Below are positions 10,279 through 20,562 of a stretch of 64,000 bases of DNA, piece after piece. Source of the DNA: Crotophaga sulcirostris (Eukaryota > Chordata > Aves > Cuculiformes > Crotophagidae); NCBI GenBank assembly GCA_013397455.1, contig VYZB01000538.1:422555-486554 (forward strand). The letters are read 5' to 3'. The first letter of the stretch is position 1; the number at the start of each line of letters is the position of its first letter. Made by a program: the position numbers and the translations under genes. Below the pieces are notes generated by a model, which was not told where the DNA came from, ran no database searches, and was given only the letters and a program-made list of their open reading frames with translations.

Positions 10279-13200
10279 CACAGGGTTTCAGCTTTCCCAG
10301 CATCACCCCTGTGCAAATACCAGCCCTCCCAGCACAGGTGATTTCTGCACCCAGTACCACTACTTTGCTATCATTTTGTCTCCTTATTTGGTATTTCTTT
10401 AATAATTAGTGGCAGATTTTGTACTTATGTTTGCAATTATCTAAATGCCTTTGGGACATGTTCTGCAGATAATTGAATCTCCTTGGTATGTAACGGCAGA
10501 GATATGGTTGGTGAGGGGGAGCTGGAGCCCAGGATTGTTTTACTGCTTTTCAGTGTCACATTAAGACAAATCTGGCTCTTTCATTTTAAAAAAACTAATG
10601 GGAACCAAGTTTCTGCTTTGCTGCCCTCAGCAAAAGCTTTGCTACAAGCCTGTTTTGGAGAGGGAGATACACAATTATAAGTAATTAACTGGATGTGCAT
10701 TTTAATTAAATGCAGGGGTTCTTTCCTGGGCTGCAATAAATCCCCCACGTACCCAGTCCAGCGCAGCTGCTGGTGGGCGCGGTGCAGGCAAGCAGTGTCT
10801 CTGGTCGGACAGACGGACGTCTGTGTGTAGCCGTGTTCGTGGGGGCAGGAGAGGGGGTCCTGTGCCCTGCACCCCGTGGTGGTGCAGTGTGAGGTGCTTT
10901 GGTTGTTGAGGCCTTTTCTCCTCTTGTCTCTCCCTTCGGTGGCTTCAGCTCCCTGGTGGATGCAAACGGTGGCCGAGGGTTGGTCCTCACATAGGCTGAA
11001 GGTGTGATGTGCTGTGACCTGGGGTGGTTTGTGCTGTTGCACAGGAGGGAGTGTGGGATGAGCTCACAGCTCATCCTGGTCCTGGCTTTCACCACAGCAG
11101 TGTACACTCAGCTTTGCCAGACCCCCTCCTGCCAGCTGACAGGGATTGGAACCTGTTCATCAGTTGGGGCTTGGCACCCACATTGCAGGCAGTGAAAGTG
11201 GGCTTTTCTCTGGAGATTTTCCTCCCCAAAGAGCTGAGGGAATGCAACAACTGTAAAAATCTCCTACTGAAGTTTAAGTGCCAAGTGACAAAAAGTAGGG
11301 ATGTCTTTAAGGAAGAGCTCCCAACACAAGGGGCTGCACAGCTGCTGACCTCAACAGTGGCTGCTGTGGAGCCAGAACCTGGGGAAGTTTACAGTCCCTA
11401 AATTAGGGAAGACGTCCCATGGGAGGAAGGGAGCAGGGTGTCTGTGTAAACCTGTGCCAGTGCCGGGACAGGGATGCTGTCAGAGCTGTTGGCACTGCCC
11501 CTTCCTCCAGGAAAAGCACCAGTGAATCCTCTGTGCTGGATGGCTTTGCTCCTTCTTTGTTTTTTGGTGCTTGATTTGCTTTCCTTTTAATTTCTCTGTG
11601 GCTGGGGTGCTGATGGGAACCTGTGTACCAGCACTCCTTGGTTGTGGCTGTCTTCTTGTCACCAGTGACCGCGGTGCTCTGTGGCAGCAGCTCAGCTGCA
11701 CGATGTTTAGGACATCTGCATGGAGACCTGAGGAGGAGCCAGAGGTGGGTACTTGCCCCTCAGCTACTGCCCAAGGCTCACGGACACTCCCCAAGTTGGG
11801 GCCAAACCTTCTGGCTGCCCCTTTGCTCGTGCTCTCACTTGGGCAGGTCAGGGTGTCCAAGTGCCTTGTGACAGTATGACCAGTGCATGTATCCCTTGGA
11901 TGACTTCCCCTCCGTGGTGGTCCCATGGCCACTGCCCGTGGGGTGACTGTGGGGAGGGGATGCTCAGGCAGATCAGAGTGCCCTGACAGCCTCGCAGGGG
12001 AGCTGTGAAACCCCGCAGGGCGCAGCATCCACTAGCGCTGCTGGTGCCGAGGCGGTGACAGAGCCCTCCGAGCAGCCACATCCCTTGAGGCACATCGTTG
12101 CTCCATGTCCTGCCCCCAGCCCACACGTGGGAGCTGCCCTTGCCGAAGGGTCACCAGGCACGGGGTTGACAGCGTGCCAACCCTGCATCTCCAAGCTGTG
12201 CAGACCTCCCACACCCCCCAGCTCCCATGCTTCTCCCCAGCCACAAAGCAGTTAATATTTGTTGATCATGGCAGCGTGCTCCATGCAGCTCTCCGATGCA
12301 GCGCGATACTCCCCGGTCTCCAGGGACCTTGTGGCATTTTGCCTAGATGGCATCAGTCTGTGTCTCAAGGACATAACACAGTGCCTACAGCTCTGTGCAG
12401 CAGCACTGGAGTGATAGATGAAACTGGGGCGCTGCTCCAGCTCTGCCAAGAGAGAAGAAAAACACCTGAAAATACCGGGTCTCCAACCCGCTGCCCCCTT
12501 TCCCCTCCACGGATGAGCCCATACCCGGTGGCTGCCTGACTTGCTTCGTGTGGGGGCAGCACTGGCTGAGCACACTGGGTCCCTCTCCCCACGGAGAAGA
12601 GGGTGCACTTGGCTCCTTCCCCTTCCGCCAGCAGAGCAGGTAGGTGAGATGTCCCCATCATGTCCCAGCCACCACGAGCCCTCCATGCCCTGCACTGCAT
12701 CCCATCATCACCCCTGCCCTGGCTTACATTCACCCTTCTGGAGCGGCACTGCTGGCAATTTGCCTGCAGCGTGCGGACAGGCGTGGGAAGGCACCACCAT
12801 TCCCCAGGGAAGGTGGTCCATACCCTCTCCACTGCCCACCCTGCACTCAGTGCCGCAAGAGGAGGGACCCCGTGGGTGGCCTGGCGGTGCCCTGGCTCTG
12901 CAGCGAGGCGCTGCGGTGCGGGACATCGGCGGAGCAGCTGGGTGCAGGGCGGAGGGTGCAGCCAGCATGGCAAAGGCATGGGCTGTGCAGGCGATGATTT
13001 TGGCTGTGTCCGCCACGTCCTGGGCATCCCAGCAGCAGCACAGGGATGGGGGCTACAAAGCTGCCCTGGTGCAAGCGCTTCCACTCCATTCCCAGCCCAC
13101 GCATGGAGGGAAGGCGAGTAGCACCCCAGGGACCCTGCTCTGTGGGCTCCTGGTCCCCCCATACTGACTCACCCCTGCACTGACAGCACCAGGGTTGTTA

Positions 13201-14854
13201 AATCCTGTTCTCCTAGACCTTCGAGCATCAGAGTGATGCTCCTGTGTGACCCCAGAGAGTGGCAACACAAGGGGAAGCGAGGTGTTTGGGGATGACCTGG
13301 GAAGCGCTTTGCTGCTCTCATGCTGTGACCATGCCAAGCATGGGGGTTTGAGCTGTGGACCAGAGGGAGGGTTGTGCATCCTTCACACTCCACGCCAGCA
13401 ACATGGCCATGAGACTGAATTTCTCCTTCCACAGCTGAGTTTTCTCAGCACATTGGCCAGCTGGAGCCAGCAGGGAGAAGAGGATGTGGGGACTGGAGCA
13501 GTCCAACCCCGAGCAGGAGTGCATGGAAATGAGACAGGAGCTATGGCCACACATCACCCATTTGATGACAACAGTGTCTCAGGGAGGGACCTACCATTGA
13601 ACGACGGGCCAGACTGGCACTGCAGAGCTGCAAGTGAGTGAGCATCAAGAGCTGCGAGTTGCCTGATCCCAATGTTTTTCCACCTCTTTTGGGTCCCTGG
13701 CATTGATCCCCCTCCCCATGGGCTGAGCCACCTCCTCTTACACCAGCCCAGAGTCCTCATGGTGCTGGGGGAATGGACTTGAGCGCCGATTACAGCAGCA
13801 ACACGTGCCGAATACACTGAGAGAGAGACGAGCACATCCTGCTGGTGGAAATGAGGCACCACCCGCCTCGTGCCTCTGCACACCACGAGGTGCTGGTGCG
13901 GTGCTGGTGCTCTGCCCACACCGCGCACCAGCAGCCTCCCAGCATCCCTGTGCGGGAGCTGCCGTGTCCCTGCCAGGCATGCAGTTGATTTAATACAGAA
14001 TGAAAATTGGATTTGTTTTTCTCTTTTTTTTTTTTCTTTCCCCCCTTTCCTTCAGTGTGTGGCCAATCGAGTGTTCCCTCACCGTGGTTCGTTAGAGCCT
14101 GGCACAGCCGCAGACACCAACTCCCAGCAGCTGCTGTGTGCTGGGAATGCCAATGAAGCTGCTGGCACACCGCGCGCTGCAAACTGCAGAGTGTGTTTGT
14201 CCTGAATGCAGAATAATTAGTGGTTATGGGGAATCAAGTCAATCATGCTGGAGCTGCTGCCCAATTAGTTAAACTAATTGTGAAGTAAGGAGGGTTACCA
14301 GGGACCCAGCATCCTTGGCGCCCCATGGCAGCCACGGAGTCCCTGCCGGCACGCAGGAGCGGAGCCATACCCCAGTCACCTCTGCAGAGCTGAGGAATCT
14401 GTTGTTGCAGCATTTTCATAGGGAAAATTGTGGTATTTATTTATCTGATTTGTGTTTCTGTGCATGCACAGAACAAAGCTTTTAATGTGCATCCCTTGAT
14501 GCCCTGCAGGGCTATGGTCGGTTTGTAACCTGGTTCTTTTACCAAATATCACATCCCCCTTGCCCCATCTTGGCCCATGGGCATCCTGGTACCCCCATCC
14601 TGCCCCTTGTGCTGGGGATGACATGACCATCACTCTCCTTGCCAATCGCATGAGCAGCCCACTCCAGTCCCATGAGCATCAAGGGGGAGGTGGTGTCAGC
14701 CGCTGGGGATGGGAGAGATGTTTGTGGAATTGTAGAGAGCTACATGCTTTGTTACTCAGGAAAATTTCAAATAATGCAAAATTCTGCACTTAATCTGACA
14801 GGAACAAGCTTTCTCGAGCTTCCTGCTGCTAATTCTGGCTGGAAAAATTCCCAT
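10279..14854. other. Intergenic, no supported gene; GC-rich with dense shadow ORFs
   Basis: Between 11.4 and 13.9 kb the sequence is GC-rich and open on several frames at once (up to 265 codons at 12365-13162 minus), a compositional effect. No start, splice-site and codon-bias combination supports a gene. AT-rich segments at 10340-10480 and 13980-14300 could be non-coding conserved blocks. Confidence 0.5.
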
Positions 14855-14920
14855 NNNNNNNNNNNNNNNNNNNNNNNNNNNNNNNNNNNNNNNNNNNNNN
14901 NNNNNNNNNNNNNNNNNNNN
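14855..14920. other. Assembly gap (66 N)
   Basis: A run of 66 N. Open frames crossing it are artefacts. Confidence 0.99.
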
Positions 14921-15099
14921 TGCATTTTTATATATACCCGTATGCGTGTATACATTAAGAGTTTGTATCTGGGTGGGGGAACACCCTGCGCATCGCAGTG
15001 CTGCCAGGCTGCAGGACCAGCTCTGGGCTTTGTCCGGGGATGGGTGGGCATTCATTGAGTTGTGCTTCCCTCCCACCCCGTATCGGCTGTGACAGATTA

Positions 15100-15400
15100 C
15101 AGCTTGATAGAGCCACAAACACCCAATAGCAACAGAGGCGTCAATTTAGTTATTAACAAAGGGTGGTATTCAAATGGCGCTGGCACGGCTCCAAGGCGCG
15201 GGAGCTTCTGAGGAGCGCGCAGGGCATATTAAATATTCATCGAAATCTTGGCATTTCGTTCCCATCTCTTGCTCTCCCACCCCCTCCTCCCCCTCTGAAA
15301 TTATTTGGTTTGAAAGGTTAGAAGCCTTCTTCAAAAATTGATTATTTCATTAACCCGTTATAAATTAGATTTTTACAACTAAGTTTTTTAGGGTCGAGGC
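15100..15400. promoter_or_regulatory. Candidate conserved non-coding element / enhancer
   Basis: An AT-rich island with ATTAACAAAGGG (TCF/LEF- or SOX-like), CATATTAAATATTCATCG, TTGATTATTTCATTAACC and TTATAAATTAGATT sits in GC-rich surroundings. It is followed at once by the CACGTG array. The call is based on composition and motif density only; conservation has not been tested. Confidence 0.3.
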
Positions 15401-15435
15401 AGAATGGGTTGTAGTGGCACTTCATCAGGTTTGCT

Positions 15436-15500
15436 CGTCACGTGAGCCCTGACCCCAGGCACGTGACGATGCCGACCGATGCTCACGGCAGCATGTGACC
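15436..15500. promoter_or_regulatory. E-box (CACGTG) array with helical spacing
   Basis: CACGTG occurs at 15439-15444 (as GTCACGTGAG) and 15460-15465 (as GGCACGTGAC), and a related CATGTG at 15492-15497. Start-to-start distances are 21 and 32 bases, close to two and three helical turns, so all three would face one side of the DNA. The first two are of the USF/TFE/CLEAR type. Function is inferred. Confidence 0.4.
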
Positions 15501-17582
15501 CTAAATGCTATGTGAGCTCACAAGAAAAAAAAAAATTTAAATACAAAAATATAAGCAGGTCTGTCTGCTGCCTTCACCTGCCCTGTCATAGCTGAGCCGT
15601 ACCTGCCGCCCGGAGGCTGGTGGGCGCAGGGAGCTCCGTGCCGCCATCGCACTGCGAAACCCTGCCCTCCAATTTGGCACCACGGCTCCCCATTTGGTAA
15701 GTGAGCAGATCCTTCCAGCAATTAATTGGCGCGGCTCTGCCGGCGCTGCTCATTAGCATGCAGGGCGCGCGCGGGTGCTGCGCCGCGTGCAGCCTCGCGC
15801 TGCTCCGCTCCCCGGCCCTGACGACCATGGCACTGCCCTCCTGGGGGCTCAGGGCAGGGGTCATGCTCGGGGGTTTGCGGTGGCTCAACAGCGCGTGTCG
15901 GCATTTCCATCCTCCTGGTGTGAACATTGCGATGCTCCACAAAGGGCTCCTGATGGGTGGGGGTCAGAGCACTGCGACCACCAGATGTTACCGTCTCTGT
16001 GCTTGGACTGAAAAAATTATGCACCCCAAGTGGGATTGGTTTAGGGGGGGCTGTTTCTCTTTCCTTCTACATCCAAGGGGCAGTTGGTGATCCATGCCTG
16101 CTGCCGATGCTGGGCTCCCAATCATGGAGCAGCAGCTCTTGGACAATGCAGGTTTTATTTCGGCACTTGGCCGGTGCCTTGGCAATGTCCCTGCAAGGGG
16201 TGGGGCCACCCGCTCTCCCCCACGAGCTGTGGGATCAGGGGCTGAATCCATAATGCTGGCAGCACTGGTGTGGGCACCAGCCTGGAAGGGGCCCGAGGGA
16301 ACCGGCTGCGGGCGGTGTGAACAGGAGATGCCGGCTGCCCGTCATTAGGATGCAGGTCCATCGTCATCTCCCTGGAGACGAGGAGAAAGGAGGGCTGGGT
16401 GACTCGGTGTCTGGTACGGCTGGCAGCCGTGCTGGGAAGGGGGCAGCTGCGTCCAGGCGCTGCCGGGCGTGGATGAATTACTGCCCCTGCTCAGGCACAA
16501 GCCTTTGTTCCCGTGCATTGTCGGCGGAGAAACGGGAGAGCAAAGTAAAATGGCTGAGGTGCAGCCCGCGACACGGGGCAGACAATGGGCCGAGCGCGGC
16601 GCGCAGACCGGACTAAGCTGTAACTGCCGAGGGTTTAAGCATCAGTGATAATTTTGGGGCTTTTGCCCTTGAACTTATTATCCAGAAAAGCTCTCCAGAG
16701 CTGACTTCAAGTATGAGTTGCGTTCTGGTGTGGCATCGTAATGGTAGCGATCCCATATTTGATACTCAGGGCACTCCCAGGCGATCACCAGCCCCTTTGT
16801 GCTGCGGAGGGAAACCATATGGTTCAGAGACGTCCTTAAAGATGCTTGCAGAAACAACATAAAAAAGGATTTCTGTGTGTTGCTGAATGCTACTGCCAAT
16901 CACCCAGCGTGTCCCGTGCCGGCTCCCTTCTGCTTGCCTGGAATGCAAGGCGGCGGCAGCGGCTTCGGTAAATAAGGGCTCGTGTTTGTAGCCGGGATTT
17001 ACTGTCTGGGGGAATGAGCTATGTGAGCTTTTAATTGGCATGGATGTCGGCCCAGCCCCTCGCTCGCATTTGCTGGCTCGCCCAAGTCTGACTCTTTTTT
17101 AGAACGATCAGAGGGAAGCGGCTGCCAAGGCGTCACTGCTGGAGAATCATTTTTCTCTGTTGCTCTTACAGATTTTTTTGACTCGCAGCCAGCTGCCCCC
17201 ATGAACCAGCACTTAAACAAACAAACAAGTGACCCGGCCCCGCTGCGCCGCGCTCTCCCCTGGCTCGTTTCTCCAGCTCCCCTCAAAGAGCTTTGCTCAC
17301 ACCCGGGATTTTTGTTTGGTTTAATTGGCTCTGTAATAGTTTTGTGGCGAGCAATTCCGCTCCCATCCAGACCCGCTCATTTGGTACAGAGGCGATAAGT
17401 AATGAGGAAAACAATCCCCATCAGCCAGACAGACCCTGGTTCAGACGTGGGTGCAGAACTGGCTGTGCCCCATGCTCTCTGCCAGCACCAATGACTGCTG
17501 AGGTGAGTGGGAACTTCAGGGAAACACCCCCGGTTGCACTTGCTGTGAGGTCTACAAGGCTGCGGCCACCAGCAGCCCAGCA
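15501..17582. other. Intergenic CpG-containing region with unique-looking sequence
   Basis: CpG-rich patches (15720-15830, 16440-16615, 17200-17280) alternate with AT-rich unique sequence (16620-16900). The mix resembles regulatory DNA or an unrecognised promoter. A 73-codon minus-strand frame at 16678-16899 has no features I can identify. No gene is called. Confidence 0.4.
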
Positions 17583-17836
17583 AAGGTTTTAAGCTGAAAG
17601 AGGGGAGACTGAGATGAGATCTTAGGAAGAAATGTTTTCCTGTGAGGGTGGGGAGGCCCTGGCCCAGGTTACCCAGAGAAGTGGTGGCTGCCCCACCCCT
17701 GGAGGTGTTCAAGGCCAGGTTGGATGGGGCTTTGAGCCCCTGATCCAGCGGGAGGTGTCCCTGCCCATGGCAGGGGGTTGGAACTGGATGGGCTTTGAGT
17801 TCCCTTCCAACCCAAACCATTCCACGATTCTATGAA
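17583..17836 (+). mobile_element. CR1 LINE 3' end, ATTCTATG-tail type
   Basis: AAGCTGAAAGAGGGGAGACT, GGTGTTCAAGGCCAGGTTGG, CCCATGGCAGGGGGTTGG and a GATTCTATGA end mark a complete CR1 3' terminus of about 250 bases. Confidence 0.95.
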
Positions 17837-20208
17837 AGAGAGAGGATGTGTGGAGTCACATTCAGCTGGTGTTTAATTTACTAGGGCTTTTTGCATGTCC
17901 AGGTCCCAGCAAGCCACAGGGAGCCCTGCACCAGCACTGGGGCGGCTGCAGACCCCACGCTCAGGTCACAGCCTCTGCATCCAGCACCCCAGGGAGAACA
18001 GGCTCCCAAGGCTACCCTGGGGTACTTTTTTCCAGGCTTTATTGCTCCGTTCCAGAGTGGTCCACATGCAGATCACTCTCCAAAGGAGCTCAGGGGGCTG
18101 TGGATTGGCAGGGACACCCCACATGGGGAGACAGCCATCCTCCAGGAACCACCAGACACCAGGGACCTTCCTCCAGGACCTTCCCAACTGTCACACACTC
18201 GTTAGCCCAAGTGGTCCATCCACAAGACCTGGGGCAGCACAGGTCCTGCAGCTGGCTCTGCTTTGGAGTTGGATTCAGAGCTACAGGTGGCACAGAGGCT
18301 GAATATTTGAACATGTGAGCTGAAACCCTGTGGGAAGTCAGAGCTCTGCCGAGAAACCCAGGACCTGCCCAGGCCCTAGAGCTTCCCAGCCCTTGCAAAA
18401 CCAGGCGATGTCGCGCAGCCCGTGTGGCTCCAGCCAGGAGCCGGGCACTGCCCGGAGCAGAGGATGGCAGGAACCAGTGGAGAGCAGCTCTCCAGCAGTA
18501 GCACGAGGAATTAAAAATGAATTCATCAAAGGCTGCTAACAAGTAGTCAGTAATTAAGCAAGGTGCCAGCAAAGAGAGGATCTGCCCATCTGTTAGAGGA
18601 GGGTCCCCGTCCCTCCAGCGCTGGGCTCTGCAGTTGCCCAGCTGCCCCGTGGGCAACATCTCCCCCTGCAGTGCCCCAGCCCCTCCAAGCAAGTTCTGTC
18701 TTGTTTTAAGCAATGCCTTGCCCTGTAGCTCCTGCTGGGTTCCTCACCACCCCTCCAGAGTTGTGGTCCAACCCTGTGTCTTCTTTTCCAGATGGGGGGA
18801 CACGGCTGGATCTGGACCCTCAGCTCCAGCATCCCTGTCCACACTCCTGCCGGTCCCCAAGCTCCCCATCAAACAGCCAGCACACAAAGGAGAGCTCTCC
18901 ATCTTGATTTAATAAGTATCTGGAAATGTCATAAAAGACATGATAATAAAATATCAGATGTAGGAAAATGAGTAGCCAAAAGGCATTTAAAAAGGGAAGA
19001 GTGTAAACGCAGTAGATTAAGACACTAATTCCTATCCCTTGTATGTTTTCCATCTTTCCTGAGCTTTGACAGACAGAAATAAATGCCCCCTCTTCCTGCG
19101 AAGCACTATCTGCCTCTCCTTGCTGTACTGTAACCACGGGGTGCCCACAGCTATAACAGCCCATTTATTCTCCAGATTTGATGCTTTATCACTTTCAAAG
19201 GAGCAGCTCAGTCAGTTCATCATGCATTCCCACCGCAAGCACTTGCACTTAAAGGGCAAAGAGATTCTGGTGGTAATAGCTACATTTGATTTTTGATGCT
19301 CTGGAGTACCTCTGCAAATTAAAGACCTGCAATCTGTGCCTCTGTTTAGACCATGCAACAAGGTAGCAGGAACAGAGACAAAACCCCCAAATTAAAAATA
19401 ATTTAAATGATGTTGGAGGAGCCAGAGGGCCCCTCTGTAACACAGGCTCTGTGCAAGTAGGAGCTGAGGGTTTCTATATTTCTTTTAAGTGCAGTTTTGA
19501 ACCAAATAAAAATGCCAGTAAATTCCTAAGCCAGCACAGTGCAATGTGGACAGGAGCCAGATCAGCTGCTAAGTGATGTATGTGTTAATGGTTTAATAGG
19601 TCGACCACCTCATAAATGATTTGCTCAGTTCTGGAGTAATTGACCTGGTCGGAGTGGTAATAAGGGGCTATCCCCTGGGCTCCTGTTCAAAGGGTTGGCA
19701 AACCGTTCCCGAGAAAGTCTTAAGTGCCTTTTAGCAATATCTGTTTTATATTGTTACAGTCTGGTGCCCTGTTAATCCAGCAGCCGGTGCAAATCCCATC
19801 AGCGCAGCGCTACGGGGATTTCAATTAAAACCACAGAAATGATAACACAGAGCGGCTTGTGCCTGGTGAGTGCGTTGTTTACTCTCTGGTGAGCAGGGAC
19901 CTGGGTGCAGAGCACCCTGCTGTGGAGCACAGCTCGGGGAGGAGGCACGGAGCCAGGGGTGGTGCCTGGGGCAGAGGAGCAGTGGTGGGAAGCCAGGCTG
20001 GGGGCAGCTTTCTGGGAGCCCACCCACTGCAGCCAGGCCACCAGAACTGGGACTCTGGCCAACTGGTGCAGCCAGAGCCCAGCCTGCAGCCCAGGGACTG
20101 GGCTCTCCCCTAGGTTTCCTCTTGTGTACTGGGAATGCTGCTTGGATGCTGGGTATTGCTGTGGCATAGTGGATATTCCTGCCATTTACTGGGTATTCCT
20201 CTTCTCTG
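17837..20208. other. Intergenic, no supported gene; AT-rich blocks at 18.9-19.3 and 19.56-19.85 kb
   Basis: 17.9-18.8 kb is GC-rich with shadow frames. From 18900 the sequence turns AT-rich (ATGATAATAAAATATCAG and similar). No repeat or RNA gene was recognised. Confidence 0.5.
19560..19850. promoter_or_regulatory. Candidate conserved non-coding element
   Basis: A dense, unique AT-rich stretch with GTGTTAATGGTTTAATAGG, GGAGTAATTGACC, GTGGTAATAAGGGG and TTTCAATTAAAACC. The repeated TAAT cores resemble homeodomain-type enhancer sequence. No comparison was possible. Confidence 0.28.
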
Positions 20209-20562
20209 ATGAGGGGATTGAGTGCTCCCTCAGTCTGGATGCTGAATTAGGTAGGAGTGTTGCTCTGCTTGAGGGCAGGAAGGCTCTGCAGAGCGACCTG
20301 GACAAGCTGGCTCCATGGACCAAGGCCATTTGTATGAAATTCAACATAGCCAAGTGTCAGGTCCTGCACTGGGGTCACAACAATCTCACGCAATTCTCCA
20401 GCCTTGGGGAAGAGTGATTGGGGAGCTGCCTGGCAGAAAAGGACCTGGGGGTGCTGGTTGACAGCAGCCCAACATGAGCCAGCAGTGGCCAAGAAGGCCA
20501 CCAGCATCCTGGCTTGGATCAGCCACGGTGTGGCCAGCAGGAGCAGGGAAGGGATCGTCCTC
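20209..20562 (+). mobile_element. CR1 LINE, internal ORF2 C-terminal fragment
   Basis: The translation contains ALQSDLDKLAPWTKA and KFNIAKCQVLHWGHNN, typical of the C-terminal part of CR1 ORF2, followed by the segment around AAAAGGACCTGGGGGTGCTG. It is truncated at both ends and interrupted by a stop (TGA in GGGGAAGAGTGATTGG). Confidence 0.88.

Noticed and set aside
12365..13162. 265-codon minus frame and overlapping + frame (12541-13167)
   Set aside because: Both strands are open in GC-rich, CpG-poor DNA. No domain, splice or start support was seen, so this is composition-driven.
16678..16899. 73-codon minus frame in unique sequence
   Set aside because: Looks slightly protein-like but has no partner exon, start context or recognised motif; kept only as a remark in the region entry.
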